From contig JAIPBE010000025.1 in assembly GCA_021738725.1 (NCBI GenBank), forward strand, positions 1-49,618: a stretch of DNA of 49,618 nucleotides, given 5' to 3'. This stretch comes from Saprospiraceae bacterium (GTDB taxonomy: Bacteria; Bacteroidota; Bacteroidia; Chitinophagales; Saprospiraceae). Numbering within the stretch: position 1 is the first letter of the stretch; every line of letters begins with the position of its first letter. Under the pieces are notes generated by a model. That model saw nothing but the letters and a program-made list of their open reading frames with translations, searched no databases and was not told the DNA's origin. Below are positions 7,898-17,232 of the stretch, piece by piece. Both the position numbers and the translations under genes were made by a program.

Positions 7898-9023
7898 GTG
7901 CAGCTGAAAGGATGCGCTCGTAATAGGCTTCGTATTCAGGCAAGATATTCTCGATGCTGAAGCGCTGCGCCTGCTGATAAGCTTGCGCGCGGAAGGCCTT
8001 TTGTTTTTCGGGATCCATCAGGATGGAAAGCGCATCCTCTGCCATGGCTTCTACATCTCCCGGATCTTCCAGATAACCGGTCACGCCGTGGATATTCACC
8101 TCCGGCAGACCGCCTGCATTGGATGAGATCACTGGTACCTCACAGGCCATCGCTTCCAGCGCGGCCAATCCAAAACTCTCATGTCCGGAAGGCAGAATGA
8201 ACAGGTCAGCAATCGCCAGCACCTCTTCTACAGCTTCCAGTTTCCCCAGGAATCGAATCTCATCGCAGAGGCCCAACTCACGGCAAAGCAATTCCATATT
8301 CTGGCGTTCGGGTCCATCCCCGATCAACAACAATTTGGACGGAATCCGGGCGTTGATCCGTTGGAAGATGCGAATGACATCATCCACATGCTTGACCGGG
8401 CGAAAATTGGATGTGTGTACCAGGATCTTTTCTCCATCCGGGGCAATGGCCCGTCGAAAATGATCCTTGTCTGTTTTCGTAAAACGGGAGAAATCAACAA
8501 AATTGTAGATGACTTCGATCTCCTTATTGATATGAAAAGCCTTCAGGGTATCTGCTTTCAAGCTCTCGGAAACGGCCGTCACGCCATCGGATTGATTGAT
8601 CGAAAATTCCACCACAGGGGCAAAACTTCTGTTCTTCCCGACCAGGGTGATATCTGTGCCATGCAGGGTGGTGACCACCGGAATATAGATGCCCTGTGCG
8701 CGCAGGATCTCCCGGGCCATATAGGCGATGGCAGCGTGAGGGATGGCATAGTGTACATGGAGCAGATCCAGCTTGGCGGAAGTCGCCACATCGACCAGGG
8801 TGCTGGCCATGGCCGTATCATAAGGGGCATATTCGAACAGGGGATAATCAGAGGTGGGCACCTCGTGATAGTAGACGTTCTCCGCAAAATTGATGAGTCG
8901 AACCGGCTGTCGATAGGTGATAAAGTGTATCTGATGCCCTTTTGCGGCCAAGCCGCGGCCCAGTTCCGTAGCCAATACTCCACTTCCACCAAAGGTTGGG
9001 TAACAAACGATACCTATTTTCAT
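7887..9023 (-). CDS. bshA: N-acetyl-alpha-D-glucosaminyl L-malate synthase BshA
   Basis: 378 residues; a retaining GT4 glycosyltransferase that joins UDP-GlcNAc to L-malate, the first step of bacillithiol synthesis in the cytoplasm. MKIGIVCYPTFGGSGVLATELG is the family start with the glycine-rich loop, HVHYAIPHA follows, and the donor-site motif HESFGLAALEAMACEVPV and SNAGGLPEV lie near the C-terminus. The start MKIG was chosen over in-frame upstream codons that add about 56 unrelated residues. bshB and bshC are not in the window, as expected for dispersed bsh genes in Bacteroidota. It is transcribed divergently from a secreted protein gene. Confidence 0.95.
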   Translation of the reverse strand: MKIGIVCYPTFGGSGVLATELGRGLAAKGHQIHFITYRQPVRLINFAENVYYHEVPTSDYPLFEYAPYDTAMASTLVDVATSAKLDLLHVHYAIPHAAIAYMAREILRAQGIYIPVVTTLHGTDITLVGKNRSFAPVVEFSINQSDGVTAVSESLKADTLKAFHINKEIEVIYNFVDFSRFTKTDKDHFRRAIAPDGEKILVHTSNFRPVKHVDDVIRIFQRINARIPSKLLLIGDGPERQNMELLCRELGLCDEIRFLGKLEAVEEVLAIADLFILPSGHESFGLAALEAMACEVPVISSNAGGLPEVNIHGVTGYLEDPGDVEAMAEDALSILMDPEKQKAFRAQAYQQAQRFSIENILPEYEAYYERILSAALIG

Positions 9024-9087
9024 ACCACCGAAAGAATTTAACTTGTCCAAGAATAACCATTTCGGGGATAAACAGTTGACTATATAC

Positions 9088-10548
9088 ATGAGGAATCTGA
9101 ATCTGCTACCTTCCCCCCGCCCCCGGGATCTCCTGATCCTGTCGTTCATCTTTCTTTGGTTGGCCCTGCCGATCATGGCCCAGAGAGTCACTGTTTCCGA
9201 AGGAATATCCCTGCGAAAGGATGATTTTTACCAGATCCTGGGACGATATAATGACCGGTATCTGATCAGTTCGGACAACGATTATTCTCTGGAATTATCT
9301 TGCCTGGATGATAAGATGAGGGTGTTGTGGACCAAGGAACTGGAGTTGGACAAACGCCTCACCCAGGTCATCGGGATCATTCCTCAATCCCAATCCATCG
9401 TTGTCCTCTACCAGTATCATCGAAAAGGAGACTACTTTCTAAAAGCCCATCGCTATACACCAGACGGCCTTCTTTCGGACAGTATCACGCTGAATACCTA
9501 CAAGGAATCCTTCTACACTCCGGACAGCCGCATTGAAATTTCGGAGGACAAGACCAAAGCCATCGTCTATCAAGTGGAGAAACAGGCCTGGATCGAGATC
9601 CAGGGAATCGACCTGAACAGCCTGACCAATATGTGGTCGGCCCGGGTGTCCATTGATGCCTTTTCCTTCTTCAAGGAATTCCGGGCATTGATCGTGGACA
9701 ACACAGGCAAAATGCACCTGGTGATGGAAAAGGACAATCGCCGGTCCCGTCTGGATGACCACAGCCTGGAGCTGATCGAATTCGGGCCAAACATGGTGAG
9801 TCCCCTGACGCGCAATATCAGCCTGCGGGACCTTCTTTCCCGGCAGATCCACTTTACCTATGACAACCGTCACCACCGCCTGACCGGTGTGGGTTTGGAG
9901 TCCGACCGTGATCAGTCATGGTCCAAGGGCTATTTCTACTTCTATATTTCCGATGAGGTCGTCGACACATTCAAACTGATCAAGCAGCCCTTTTCAGAGG
10001 CTGTACTCAGCCGGATGGGCGATGCGAATGCTGTCAATGATAAAGGGATCGAAGACCTGGAGATCATCCAGGTACAACTGAGAGAAGACGGTGGTGTGGT
10101 CATCCTCATGGAAGAATCCCGGAAGTATGAACGCAACACCTCCGGACAGAACTTTCAGTTTGGTCCGGGCAGTGGACGATTTACCGTGGATTACTATTAC
10201 GAGGATCTCTATATCACTTCAATGGGTGAAGATGCCAGTCTGGATTGGCATGCGGTGCTTCCCAAGAAACAATACAGCCAGGATGATGATGGGCTATTTT
10301 CCTCCTGTTACATAATGACAGCTCCCGATCATTTGCGATTGATCTATAATGACGAGATCGCCTATGAGAATACAGTGAGCGCCTATCAGGTTGACTGGCA
10401 GGGCGAGGTGGTCCGGAACAGCATCCTCAGTACAGATTATCAAAAGCTGAAGATCATCTTCAGGGAAGCGGTCCAGACCGGGGTCTATGAACTGCTGGTA
10501 CCCAGTGAGCGGAGCAACAAGCTCAAAATTGTCCGAATCGAATTCTGA
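9088..10548 (+). CDS. Secreted protein of unknown function
   Basis: 486 residues. The N-terminus has a basic stretch and a hydrophobic core (LLILSFIFLWLALPIMAQ), giving a signal peptide with cleavage near residue 31. The mature part is rich in beta strands with repeated D-Y/D-D motifs (YNDRYLISSDNDYSLELSCLDDKMRVLW), suggesting a propeller-like or beta-rich fold, and it ends LKIVRIEF without a T9SS sorting domain. The ATG at 9088 is preferred to a TTG at 9043. It lies 64 bases from the divergent bshA start and 63 bases before the next plus-strand gene. No named family was recognised. Confidence 0.75.
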   Translation: MRNLNLLPSPRPRDLLILSFIFLWLALPIMAQRVTVSEGISLRKDDFYQILGRYNDRYLISSDNDYSLELSCLDDKMRVLWTKELELDKRLTQVIGIIPQSQSIVVLYQYHRKGDYFLKAHRYTPDGLLSDSITLNTYKESFYTPDSRIEISEDKTKAIVYQVEKQAWIEIQGIDLNSLTNMWSARVSIDAFSFFKEFRALIVDNTGKMHLVMEKDNRRSRLDDHSLELIEFGPNMVSPLTRNISLRDLLSRQIHFTYDNRHHRLTGVGLESDRDQSWSKGYFYFYISDEVVDTFKLIKQPFSEAVLSRMGDANAVNDKGIEDLEIIQVQLREDGGVVILMEESRKYERNTSGQNFQFGPGSGRFTVDYYYEDLYITSMGEDASLDWHAVLPKKQYSQDDDGLFSSCYIMTAPDHLRLIYNDEIAYENTVSAYQVDWQGEVVRNSILSTDYQKLKIIFREAVQTGVYELLVPSERSNKLKIVRIEF

Positions 10549-10582
10549 TCCATGATATAGAAGTGCCCTGAAGTCAAACATG

Positions 10583-10590
10583 TATTTTTG
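10583..10590 (+). promoter_or_regulatory. Candidate -7 motif upstream of the DUF3078 gene
   Basis: TATTTTTG fits TAnnTTTG, 21 bases before the ATG at 10612. It suggests that the DUF3078 gene has its own promoter in addition to any read-through. Confidence 0.4.
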
Positions 10591-10611
10591 CGCTACACAA
10601 AACCTGGATTC

Positions 10612-11601
10612 ATGAGAATCTCAACTCAGATCATGATGACGTTGGTAGCTCTGTCGCTACCCTATTTCCTCTCGGCCCAAGCCGGAGATGACCGATTGAA
10701 AGAACTGCAGGACGCCTCAAAGAAGGATGGCGATGGCTGGGTGACCGGCGGGGCGATCGGCCTTGACTTTGCCCAATTGATGATGGTCAATCCTCGCGTA
10801 GGTTCCGGAGACAACCGGATCGCCTTCGGTGGTTTGGGAAATCTCTATGCGAACTACACAAAAGGGCGCCATACCTGGTCGAACAATGCTTCTCTCCAGT
10901 TGGCTGTACAGCAACTGGCAGATGCCGACTGGCAAAAAAGCCTGGATGTATTGCGTGTCAATTCGCAGTATGGCTACAAGACCAACAATGAGAAATGGTC
11001 TATTGCAGGGTTGCTGACTTTCGAATCCCTGACCATGCCGACCTATCCAGGCAATTTCCTGAAAGCGCAGGAAGATCTTGCCCTCGCCCAGGCCAAATTC
11101 CTCTCTCCCTTCCGCCTGGAGTTATCACCCGGCATCCAGTATAAGCCGGATGAGCACTTTACTTTCTTTTTTGCACCGGCATCATACAAGCTGATCTATG
11201 TCGCTGATCAGGAGATCGCCAACCTGGGCATCCACGGTACCAAACTGGTAGACGACAATGATCCCACTCTGGGATATGAGCAGGCTTTCCATCAGTTGGG
11301 CGCACGACTGAACGGGGCATATACCAACAAGTACTTTAACGATAAGATCGCTTTCTCCAGCAAGCTGGATCTCTTTTCGAATTACCTGAACAACCCGCAG
11401 AATATCGATGTGTTGTGGCAGAACGATCTGGGCTGGCAGATCTGGAAGAGTCTATCACTTAACTTCCTCCTGGAAGCATTCTACGATCATGACATCAATG
11501 TGCTGGTGGAGCGCCCGTCGGATACCCTGCCGGATGGCCAGTTGGGCAAGCGGGTCAGCTGGACTCAGGCGTTGTTGTTGAAATACAATTACATTTTCTA
11601 G
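10612..11601 (+). CDS. DUF3078 outer-membrane-type protein
   Basis: 329 residues. A signal peptide (MRISTQIMMTLVALSLPYFLSAQ) is followed by GWVTGGAIGLDFAQLMMVNP, RHTWSNNASLQLAVQQL, and alternating amphipathic strands such as FRLELSPGIQYKPDEHFTFFFAPASYKLIYV, ending KYNYIF with a terminal aromatic. This is the DUF3078 pattern, a Bacteroidota family thought to form an outer-membrane beta barrel. The substrate is unknown. The ATG at 10612 was chosen; a TTG at 10588 overlaps the promoter motif. A strong terminator follows at once. Confidence 0.85.
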   Translation: MRISTQIMMTLVALSLPYFLSAQAGDDRLKELQDASKKDGDGWVTGGAIGLDFAQLMMVNPRVGSGDNRIAFGGLGNLYANYTKGRHTWSNNASLQLAVQQLADADWQKSLDVLRVNSQYGYKTNNEKWSIAGLLTFESLTMPTYPGNFLKAQEDLALAQAKFLSPFRLELSPGIQYKPDEHFTFFFAPASYKLIYVADQEIANLGIHGTKLVDDNDPTLGYEQAFHQLGARLNGAYTNKYFNDKIAFSSKLDLFSNYLNNPQNIDVLWQNDLGWQIWKSLSLNFLLEAFYDHDINVLVERPSDTLPDGQLGKRVSWTQALLLKYNYIF

Positions 11602-11618
11602 ATTGACAACTTCAGATT

Positions 11619-11655
11619 AAAAAAGCCCCGATGGATCGTCTGTCGGGGCTTTTTT
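11619..11655 (+). terminator. Strong Rho-independent terminator after the DUF3078 gene
   Basis: GCCCCGA at 11625-11631 pairs with TCGGGGC at 11643-11649, flanked by A-run and T-run (AAAAAA ... TTTTTT), so it may act in both directions. Confidence 0.9.
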
Positions 11656-11675
11656 ATGCTGGTACACTGGAGGAT

Positions 11676-11824
11676 GTGTTCCTAAGTTCCTTCGTTCCTT
11701 GTTCCTTATTTCAAGTTAGATCATGTTGGGCACTGCGGCACGACGCTCGGGTGTTCAAGGTTCAAGCGAAGCTCTGTCGAGCGCACAGTTCAAAGTTCAA
11801 TGCATGGCACATTGAACCTTGAAC
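11676..11824 (+). repeat. Modular intergenic repeat, copy 1 (GTTCCT array plus TTCAAGGTTCAA units)
   Basis: Four GTTCC(T)-type steps (11678-11708) are followed by a 40-base spacer containing TGGGCA, TGTTCAAGGTTCAA (11752-11765), a GC-rich mini-hairpin (GCTC...GAGC), GTTCAAAGTTCAA (11788-11800) and the inverted unit TTGAACCTTGAAC (11812-11824). The order and spacing match the second copy at 18071-18261, including similarity in the spacer. Confidence 0.7.
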
Positions 11825-11977
11825 TGCCCCCCCGAGGGCTCGGGGAGGGCAGCCTGTTCGTCAGTTGACGTAAGGCACGCCGAACACGTAAACTGCGCTG
11901 CATTGCCTTGCCTGTACGAACCCGAAACAAGGTGGATCAATGTACTTAGTTGGCCACCTTGCATCCATTCAGAACCG
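11825..11977. other. Hairpin-rich noncoding tail of repeat copy 1
   Basis: Contains CCCGAG-GG-CTCGGG and CAAGGTGG (11928-11935) pairing with CCACCTTG (11954-11961). No coding signal. It occupies the same relative place as the GGGTCAGC hairpin in copy 2. The second stem lies just beyond the stop of the small membrane gene and might terminate it. Confidence 0.4.
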
Positions 11978-12166
11978 TCAATTTATCTTGACATCGTTAA
12001 ACGCATTTAAGATCCCAAAGGCCTGTAAAAGCCAAAGAATCAGAACTATGACAACAACAGCATTTAGAATGCTTTTGATCTTTCGATCCATTGGAATGTA
12101 GGTATTGACCAACCACAGGATCACTCCGGTAACGATCAATACGACGATAACGCTCATTAAAGACAT
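11978..12166 (-). CDS. Thivi_2564-family small membrane protein
   Basis: 62 residues with two transmembrane helices: MSLMSVIVVLIVTGVILWLVNTYI and ILNAVVVIVLILWLLQAFGIL, joined by the conserved loop PMDRKIKS. The linker NTYIPMDRKIK and the LLQAFG end are the hallmark of this short family found across bacteria; its role is unknown. The start MSLMSV fits the family; an ATG 14 codons upstream adds an unrelated leader. It stands alone between the repeat region and the giant surface protein gene. Confidence 0.8.
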   Translation of the reverse strand: MSLMSVIVVLIVTGVILWLVNTYIPMDRKIKSILNAVVVIVLILWLLQAFGILNAFNDVKIN

Positions 12167-12363
12167 GGTAGTTGTTTTATTGTACCGTTCAAAGGTGGAT
12201 AGCATCAATATTCAATCGGTTACACTATTCTTATGATTTGTTATATAAATCTCACATTGGGTGTGACCTCCCAAATATGAAATTTGGCCACTTCTGAAGC
12301 CACCTTCTTTGATCTCTTTGGTTGAACTTCCATCATCTGCACGACATTCCTATTAGTGACGAT

Positions 12364-12405
12364 CAAAAAAAAGGGACCCCTCCGATCATGGAAAGGTCCC
12401 TTTTT
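12364..12405 (-). terminator. Rho-independent terminator of the giant surface protein gene
   Basis: AAAAAGGGACC at 12368-12378 pairs with GGTCCCTTTTT at 12395-12405. On the minus strand the stem is followed by a run of eight T, 21 bases after the stop. Confidence 0.9.
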
Positions 12406-12425
12406 GCTAGCATTTACAAAGTTGA

Positions 12426-15400
12426 TTATCTGGCCAGAATGACCAGATTCTTCGTATAAACGTCATGCGGAGTAACGATCTGGATCGTATAATTTCCATC
12501 CATAAGTTGCATGAAATCGATTCGCCTGGTGTTCAATCCTGTCATGGAAATCATTTTATTCCCAATGACAGTCTGGTTGAGCATGTTGATAATGTTGACT
12601 CGGTATTCAACTTCTCCGTTTGTCATAAAGCTCAAATTGACCTCATCACTTGCTGGATTGGGCCATACCAGCATATCTGTTATATCGACGCTTTCACCTG
12701 TCGGCTGGAAATTTTGCAATTGATTAGGGTCAAACACTTCATGATCCGCCCCTGTGTGCTCCTCACCATCCAACTTCATCTGGCCTGCGAAACAATAGAG
12801 TGTTGTCATGCACATGGATACACACCCTGTCGAGTCAGTCACTGTCAGTGTGACCTTTACAGGTATCCAACCCACATAGATCTTTATCCATGGAGATCCC
12901 TGACCACTCTGAATAAAGCACTCTTCACCCTCTACTTCCCACTGGTAGGATTGGATGCCACTACCACCGGCTATGACACTGTGAATCAACACACCATGAG
13001 AATTGCAGGTGACAATATCCGGCAGGATAATTTCACATGCCAGATTATTGTCGGGAACCCAGGTAATGGTTTGTACCTGCTGTGTATTATTCCCACACAT
13101 ATCAGTGGCGATCCAGGTCCGCTTCACCAGGAATACACCCTGTGCTGAACCCGGCATTATGGATTCAGAATAAACAATTGATACTGACTCTGCATAATCA
13201 AAAACGGTCAACACGGGAACCTCAGGAAGGGGTTGACAATAAATGGTGATATCATAAGGGAAGTCCAGAAATACAGGTGGAATATCATCCACAACATCAA
13301 TGGTCACTCGAAGGGTATCTGCATTGCCGCAGATATCTGTTGCTATCCAGGTAAATATCCAACGTTCATAATAGCCATCTGTGATACAATTTTCGGATAA
13401 AATGACCTCTTTGGAAAATTCCTTCCTAATATATTGATCACAATCATCATAGATGACCACACTGAACTCATCTAAAGCATTCAGCTTTTTCAACAACTCA
13501 AATTGCCACAAGTAGACAATGCTTTTCGGATGATTCCAAAATGGAAATAAAAATGACTGTCCAGGCACCAATAACACTGGCGACGTGTGATCATGGATAA
13601 TGATCGTCTGTGTAAGTACCGACTCATTGCCACATATGTCTACTGCTGTCCAGGTTCTGAGAATGACCAGACCTTCGTTGCAAAGGGTATCCAAAGTATC
13701 CGCTGTCATTGTCACATTGATGAAAGACTCCGCACATGGATCATAGGCTGTGACGACAGGTACATCTGTTGTATCACAATAGACATCTTCGATCGTGGAG
13801 AAGACAGGACCAGTTCCTGAGCCTACGTGAATGATCTGTTCTTGAGATGTGCTATTACCACAATCATCGCTGGCTGTCACGAGACGCATGATGGTATATT
13901 CATAAACACAACCTGTCGGAAGAATTGTATCCTGATAGGTCATCGTCACATTACCACAATTATCCGTTGCATGGACCAATGGCAGTGTATCTGCGCACCC
14001 GATGGTTTGTTCGGAAATAAAAGGATCAAAGACGGGTGGTTGATTGTCGACGATCGTGGCAATAATTGAACGGGAGGCACTATTTCCGCAAACATCCGTT
14101 ACCGTCCAAGTAAGCGCGACAACAGCTTTTATACCGTCTACAGTGCAATCATGGATCTCGATAACTTTTTCTGAAAACGTTTTAGAGGCCAAAGCCGTGC
14201 AAACACCTTCCACGTCAATATCGTCGACCCCAAAGGAAGTATATTGACCATTGGAGGCATTGCACTGTGCAAGAATCGACTCTCCCGGCAACATATCGAT
14301 CAACTCCAGGTTCGTAAAGTGAATAATGGGGACGGTTAGATCACTAGGAATAATGATGACAGATGCAACTGCTTGATTCCCACATTCATCCGTTGCCTTA
14401 AATTTTCGGCGAATGGCCATTCCTGAACCACATGGATTTGAAATGGCCGTATCCGTAATCTGGGTATAAGGGTAATCGCAATTATCCTTCGCTTCAATAG
14501 CCGCTAATAAAGGGCTACCGACACATACCGTATCTGGAACACCAACCCACACTGGCGGAATGGTGTCGATCATTCGCACACTGAAAGAAAAAGTTGAACT
14601 GTTGCCACACAGGTCGGTCACTGTCCACAAGAATGTCCGTTCTTCCAGAAAGCCGGACTGAGCGCAGTCCGCATACTCCGTTATGGCAGTTTCCAAAATA
14701 ACCAATGGAGAATCACCACCACACTCGCTTGTACTGGACACTGATTTGATATCCATTTCCTGTACGAACCGGGGAAAACCATCTTCGTTGCACTGGACTT
14801 CCAGAATGGTTCCGTTCAGAATGCCCGCAATATCCGGATGAACCACCATAATCGTAGGCCCAATGGTATCCACTAGTGTAACGTACTGTTCTTCTGTGGT
14901 CACATTTCCACACTGGTCAGTGGCCGTCCAGGTGATTGTCATGACCATGCCGTCCTGACAGCCTGCTTGTGGGGCTGATTGATCGGATACAACGACACAT
15001 GCACATAAGCATTCATCCAGTGTTGTCACAGATACCTCTAGCTGAATCAAAGCATCGCAATTCAAGGTGATATCATCCGGAATACCCTGCATGACCGGTG
15101 GAATATTATCCACAAGTTTGAGGAACAGATACACACTACTGCTATTGCCACAGATATCGGTAGCCGTCCAGTCCAGACGGTATAAATTGATATAACCGTC
15201 TTCTGTACAATTCCCTTCTTTCAGCAGAGTTTTGGTGTAGGTTATACTGACTTCACCACTGCAAGCATCATTGGCTTGTACACTGTTTGTTGAAAACGTC
15301 GGTAAATCCCACTGTGGATCCTGACCATAACACTGAATTTCGACCGTATCGCCATCCGTTGCACCAGGAAGCAATGGGTCAATAAATGTGATCGGAGGTG

Positions 15401-17027
15401 GTACGACATCAGATACCGTTATGATCTTCATGCACGTACTGGTGTTGCTGCATCCGTCTGTAGCCAAATAGACTCTTGTCAGGATAAACCGATTCTCACA
15501 TGTCTGATCCGTTATGGATTCAGATTGCAATGAAACCACTGCAACCCCACAATTATCCGTAGCAGTGGGTGTGCCCACGGTGAGAGGGCTAATATTGTCA
15601 GCACAATCGACGGTGACCGGCAGGGGACATACGATGGACGGCAACGTGCTATCCATGACATCAATATGCTGTTCACATGTCGAGGTATGGTCACAATCAT
15701 CTGTAGCGGTCCAAGTTCGAATAATTTCATAGGCTTCAGTACACTGGCCCGGTAAGATGATATCTATATAATTCACTGCCGGGTTCAACGTACAATTATC
15801 GGTTGCCGTCGCCATCCCGGTTGTCCCAGGGATAACCGGATCTGTACATTCCAATGTCATATCTCCCGGACAGGTTATCACGGGCGCAAAAAGGTCAGAA
15901 ATGCTGATCGTCTGGATACAGAAAGTACTATTTCCTGCAATATCAGTCACCACCCATGTTCGGATAATATCTTCATTGAACAGGCATATTCCAGGAATGG
16001 TCAGATCGGAATAGGCGATTACTGGATTTAGATCACAGTCATCAATAGCAGTAGCGAAACCCGTATCGGTCGGCAAAACACTTTCATTGCAATTGACCGA
16101 AATATCAAAGGGGCAAGTGATCACTGGTGGCAGGCTATCCTGCAGAACCACGACCGAAATACTGTTTGAAATGGCGATGCCACAATCGTTCGTATTGATG
16201 ACAAAATAGTTTCCGCTGACAAAGACGGTAATGCTATACGTCATTTCCCCAGTATTCCAAATCCCGTCACCATTGCCAGAAAGAACAACACTGCCACCGT
16301 CACAGAATGACAGATCGCCATCTGCTGTGATGAATGTCGGAAGGGGAGCCAGGGGCAAGGTTACATTATTATTGTGCAAGTCGATAGCTCCACCTCTTGA
16401 AAGTGCGCGTCCTTCTAGAGAAGAAGCTTCCAACAAACTGATGGAACCGTTTACGACTAAAGTGCCTGCGAATGCAGCGCTTTCTCCCAGATCAAAGGCG
16501 CCATTTATCTGCCAATAGACATTACATATGGACGCACCATTGGCCAGCGTTATACTGGCAAGTGTAGCGGTAGATAACGCACCGTCAATTTGAAAGATAA
16601 ATCGGGCATTGGGATCACCTTCACCATCTAAAGTCAGATTCCCATCTAACACAGCCGCTGCGCCAATACAATAGATATTAGGACCAAGTACTTGATTGTT
16701 GCCGAGATTAACACCCAAAACCACACCACAGAGTAAGTTATCCAAATAGCTATAAAGAATATCGACATCTGTTGCAGCTTGGGCAGTGGCCGGATCGGCC
16801 ACATATATATTCCCTATGACAATTCCAGGTGGGAAGCCGTTAAAGGCACCTACATCCGTGCCAATATCTCCAATAACAACCGTGCTTCCGTCATTATTAA
16901 ATGCACCAACAGCCGTGAATACAGCAAAATTCTCCGTCGTACCCAGATTGGGAGTTTGACTATAATTCAGTTCGGGCAATAGCATTAAAGCCATTCCGAA
17001 CAATGTAAAAAGTAGATATGTTCTCAT
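12426..17027 (-). CDS. Giant T9SS-secreted surface protein: ice-binding-like domain plus HYR-type repeats
   Basis: 1533 residues. A signal peptide (about 1-24) precedes a DUF3494/ice-binding-like domain (about 25-215) with LGTTENFAVFTAVGAFNN, IGDIGTDVGAF, ARFIFQIDGALST and NVYWQINGAFDLG. From about 300 to 1330 come 12 cysteine-rich HYR-like repeats of 80-100 residues, each ending in a block such as TWTATDxCGNxS and often containing PxIxCPxD or GxATATDNC. A cysteine-bearing PKD-like region follows, then a C-terminal T9SS type A sorting domain (VWPNPASDEVNLSF ... NLVILAR). It would be exported by Sec, then through T9SS to the cell surface. Probable adhesion or ice/surface-contact role, by inference. 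The ATG at 17025-17027 is preferred; the further frame start is a TTG. Confidence 0.9.
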   Translation of the reverse strand: MRTYLLFTLFGMALMLLPELNYSQTPNLGTTENFAVFTAVGAFNNDGSTVVIGDIGTDVGAFNGFPPGIVIGNIYVADPATAQAATDVDILYSYLDNLLCGVVLGVNLGNNQVLGPNIYCIGAAAVLDGNLTLDGEGDPNARFIFQIDGALSTATLASITLANGASICNVYWQINGAFDLGESAAFAGTLVVNGSISLLEASSLEGRALSRGGAIDLHNNNVTLPLAPLPTFITADGDLSFCDGGSVVLSGNGDGIWNTGEMTYSITVFVSGNYFVINTNDCGIAISNSISVVVLQDSLPPVITCPFDISVNCNESVLPTDTGFATAIDDCDLNPVIAYSDLTIPGICLFNEDIIRTWVVTDIAGNSTFCIQTISISDLFAPVITCPGDMTLECTDPVIPGTTGMATATDNCTLNPAVNYIDIILPGQCTEAYEIIRTWTATDDCDHTSTCEQHIDVMDSTLPSIVCPLPVTVDCADNISPLTVGTPTATDNCGVAVVSLQSESITDQTCENRFILTRVYLATDGCSNTSTCMKIITVSDVVPPPITFIDPLLPGATDGDTVEIQCYGQDPQWDLPTFSTNSVQANDACSGEVSITYTKTLLKEGNCTEDGYINLYRLDWTATDICGNSSSVYLFLKLVDNIPPVMQGIPDDITLNCDALIQLEVSVTTLDECLCACVVVSDQSAPQAGCQDGMVMTITWTATDQCGNVTTEEQYVTLVDTIGPTIMVVHPDIAGILNGTILEVQCNEDGFPRFVQEMDIKSVSSTSECGGDSPLVILETAITEYADCAQSGFLEERTFLWTVTDLCGNSSTFSFSVRMIDTIPPVWVGVPDTVCVGSPLLAAIEAKDNCDYPYTQITDTAISNPCGSGMAIRRKFKATDECGNQAVASVIIIPSDLTVPIIHFTNLELIDMLPGESILAQCNASNGQYTSFGVDDIDVEGVCTALASKTFSEKVIEIHDCTVDGIKAVVALTWTVTDVCGNSASRSIIATIVDNQPPVFDPFISEQTIGCADTLPLVHATDNCGNVTMTYQDTILPTGCVYEYTIMRLVTASDDCGNSTSQEQIIHVGSGTGPVFSTIEDVYCDTTDVPVVTAYDPCAESFINVTMTADTLDTLCNEGLVILRTWTAVDICGNESVLTQTIIIHDHTSPVLLVPGQSFLFPFWNHPKSIVYLWQFELLKKLNALDEFSVVIYDDCDQYIRKEFSKEVILSENCITDGYYERWIFTWIATDICGNADTLRVTIDVVDDIPPVFLDFPYDITIYCQPLPEVPVLTVFDYAESVSIVYSESIMPGSAQGVFLVKRTWIATDMCGNNTQQVQTITWVPDNNLACEIILPDIVTCNSHGVLIHSVIAGGSGIQSYQWEVEGEECFIQSGQGSPWIKIYVGWIPVKVTLTVTDSTGCVSMCMTTLYCFAGQMKLDGEEHTGADHEVFDPNQLQNFQPTGESVDITDMLVWPNPASDEVNLSFMTNGEVEYRVNIINMLNQTVIGNKMISMTGLNTRRIDFMQLMDGNYTIQIVTPHDVYTKNLVILAR

Positions 17028-17232
17028 GAGATGAGGATTATAATATTTCAAAATGATACATTCATTGGAGCCTCAAGAATCGGATGTTGATCATATCTAA
17101 CTCTTCAGAAAAACGCGCATATTTACAAATAATGAAATACCCCTCAAAGTGTAGCAAGGAAAGCCCATTGAAAATATTTTCAATGAGCTCACCCACACCA
17201 AACCAAACTAGAAGTCTTATTCAACCCATCTC

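Noticed and set aside
8579-8992. Long shadow frames inside bshA, prc and the giant protein gene
   Set aside because: Other-frame readings of well-supported genes.
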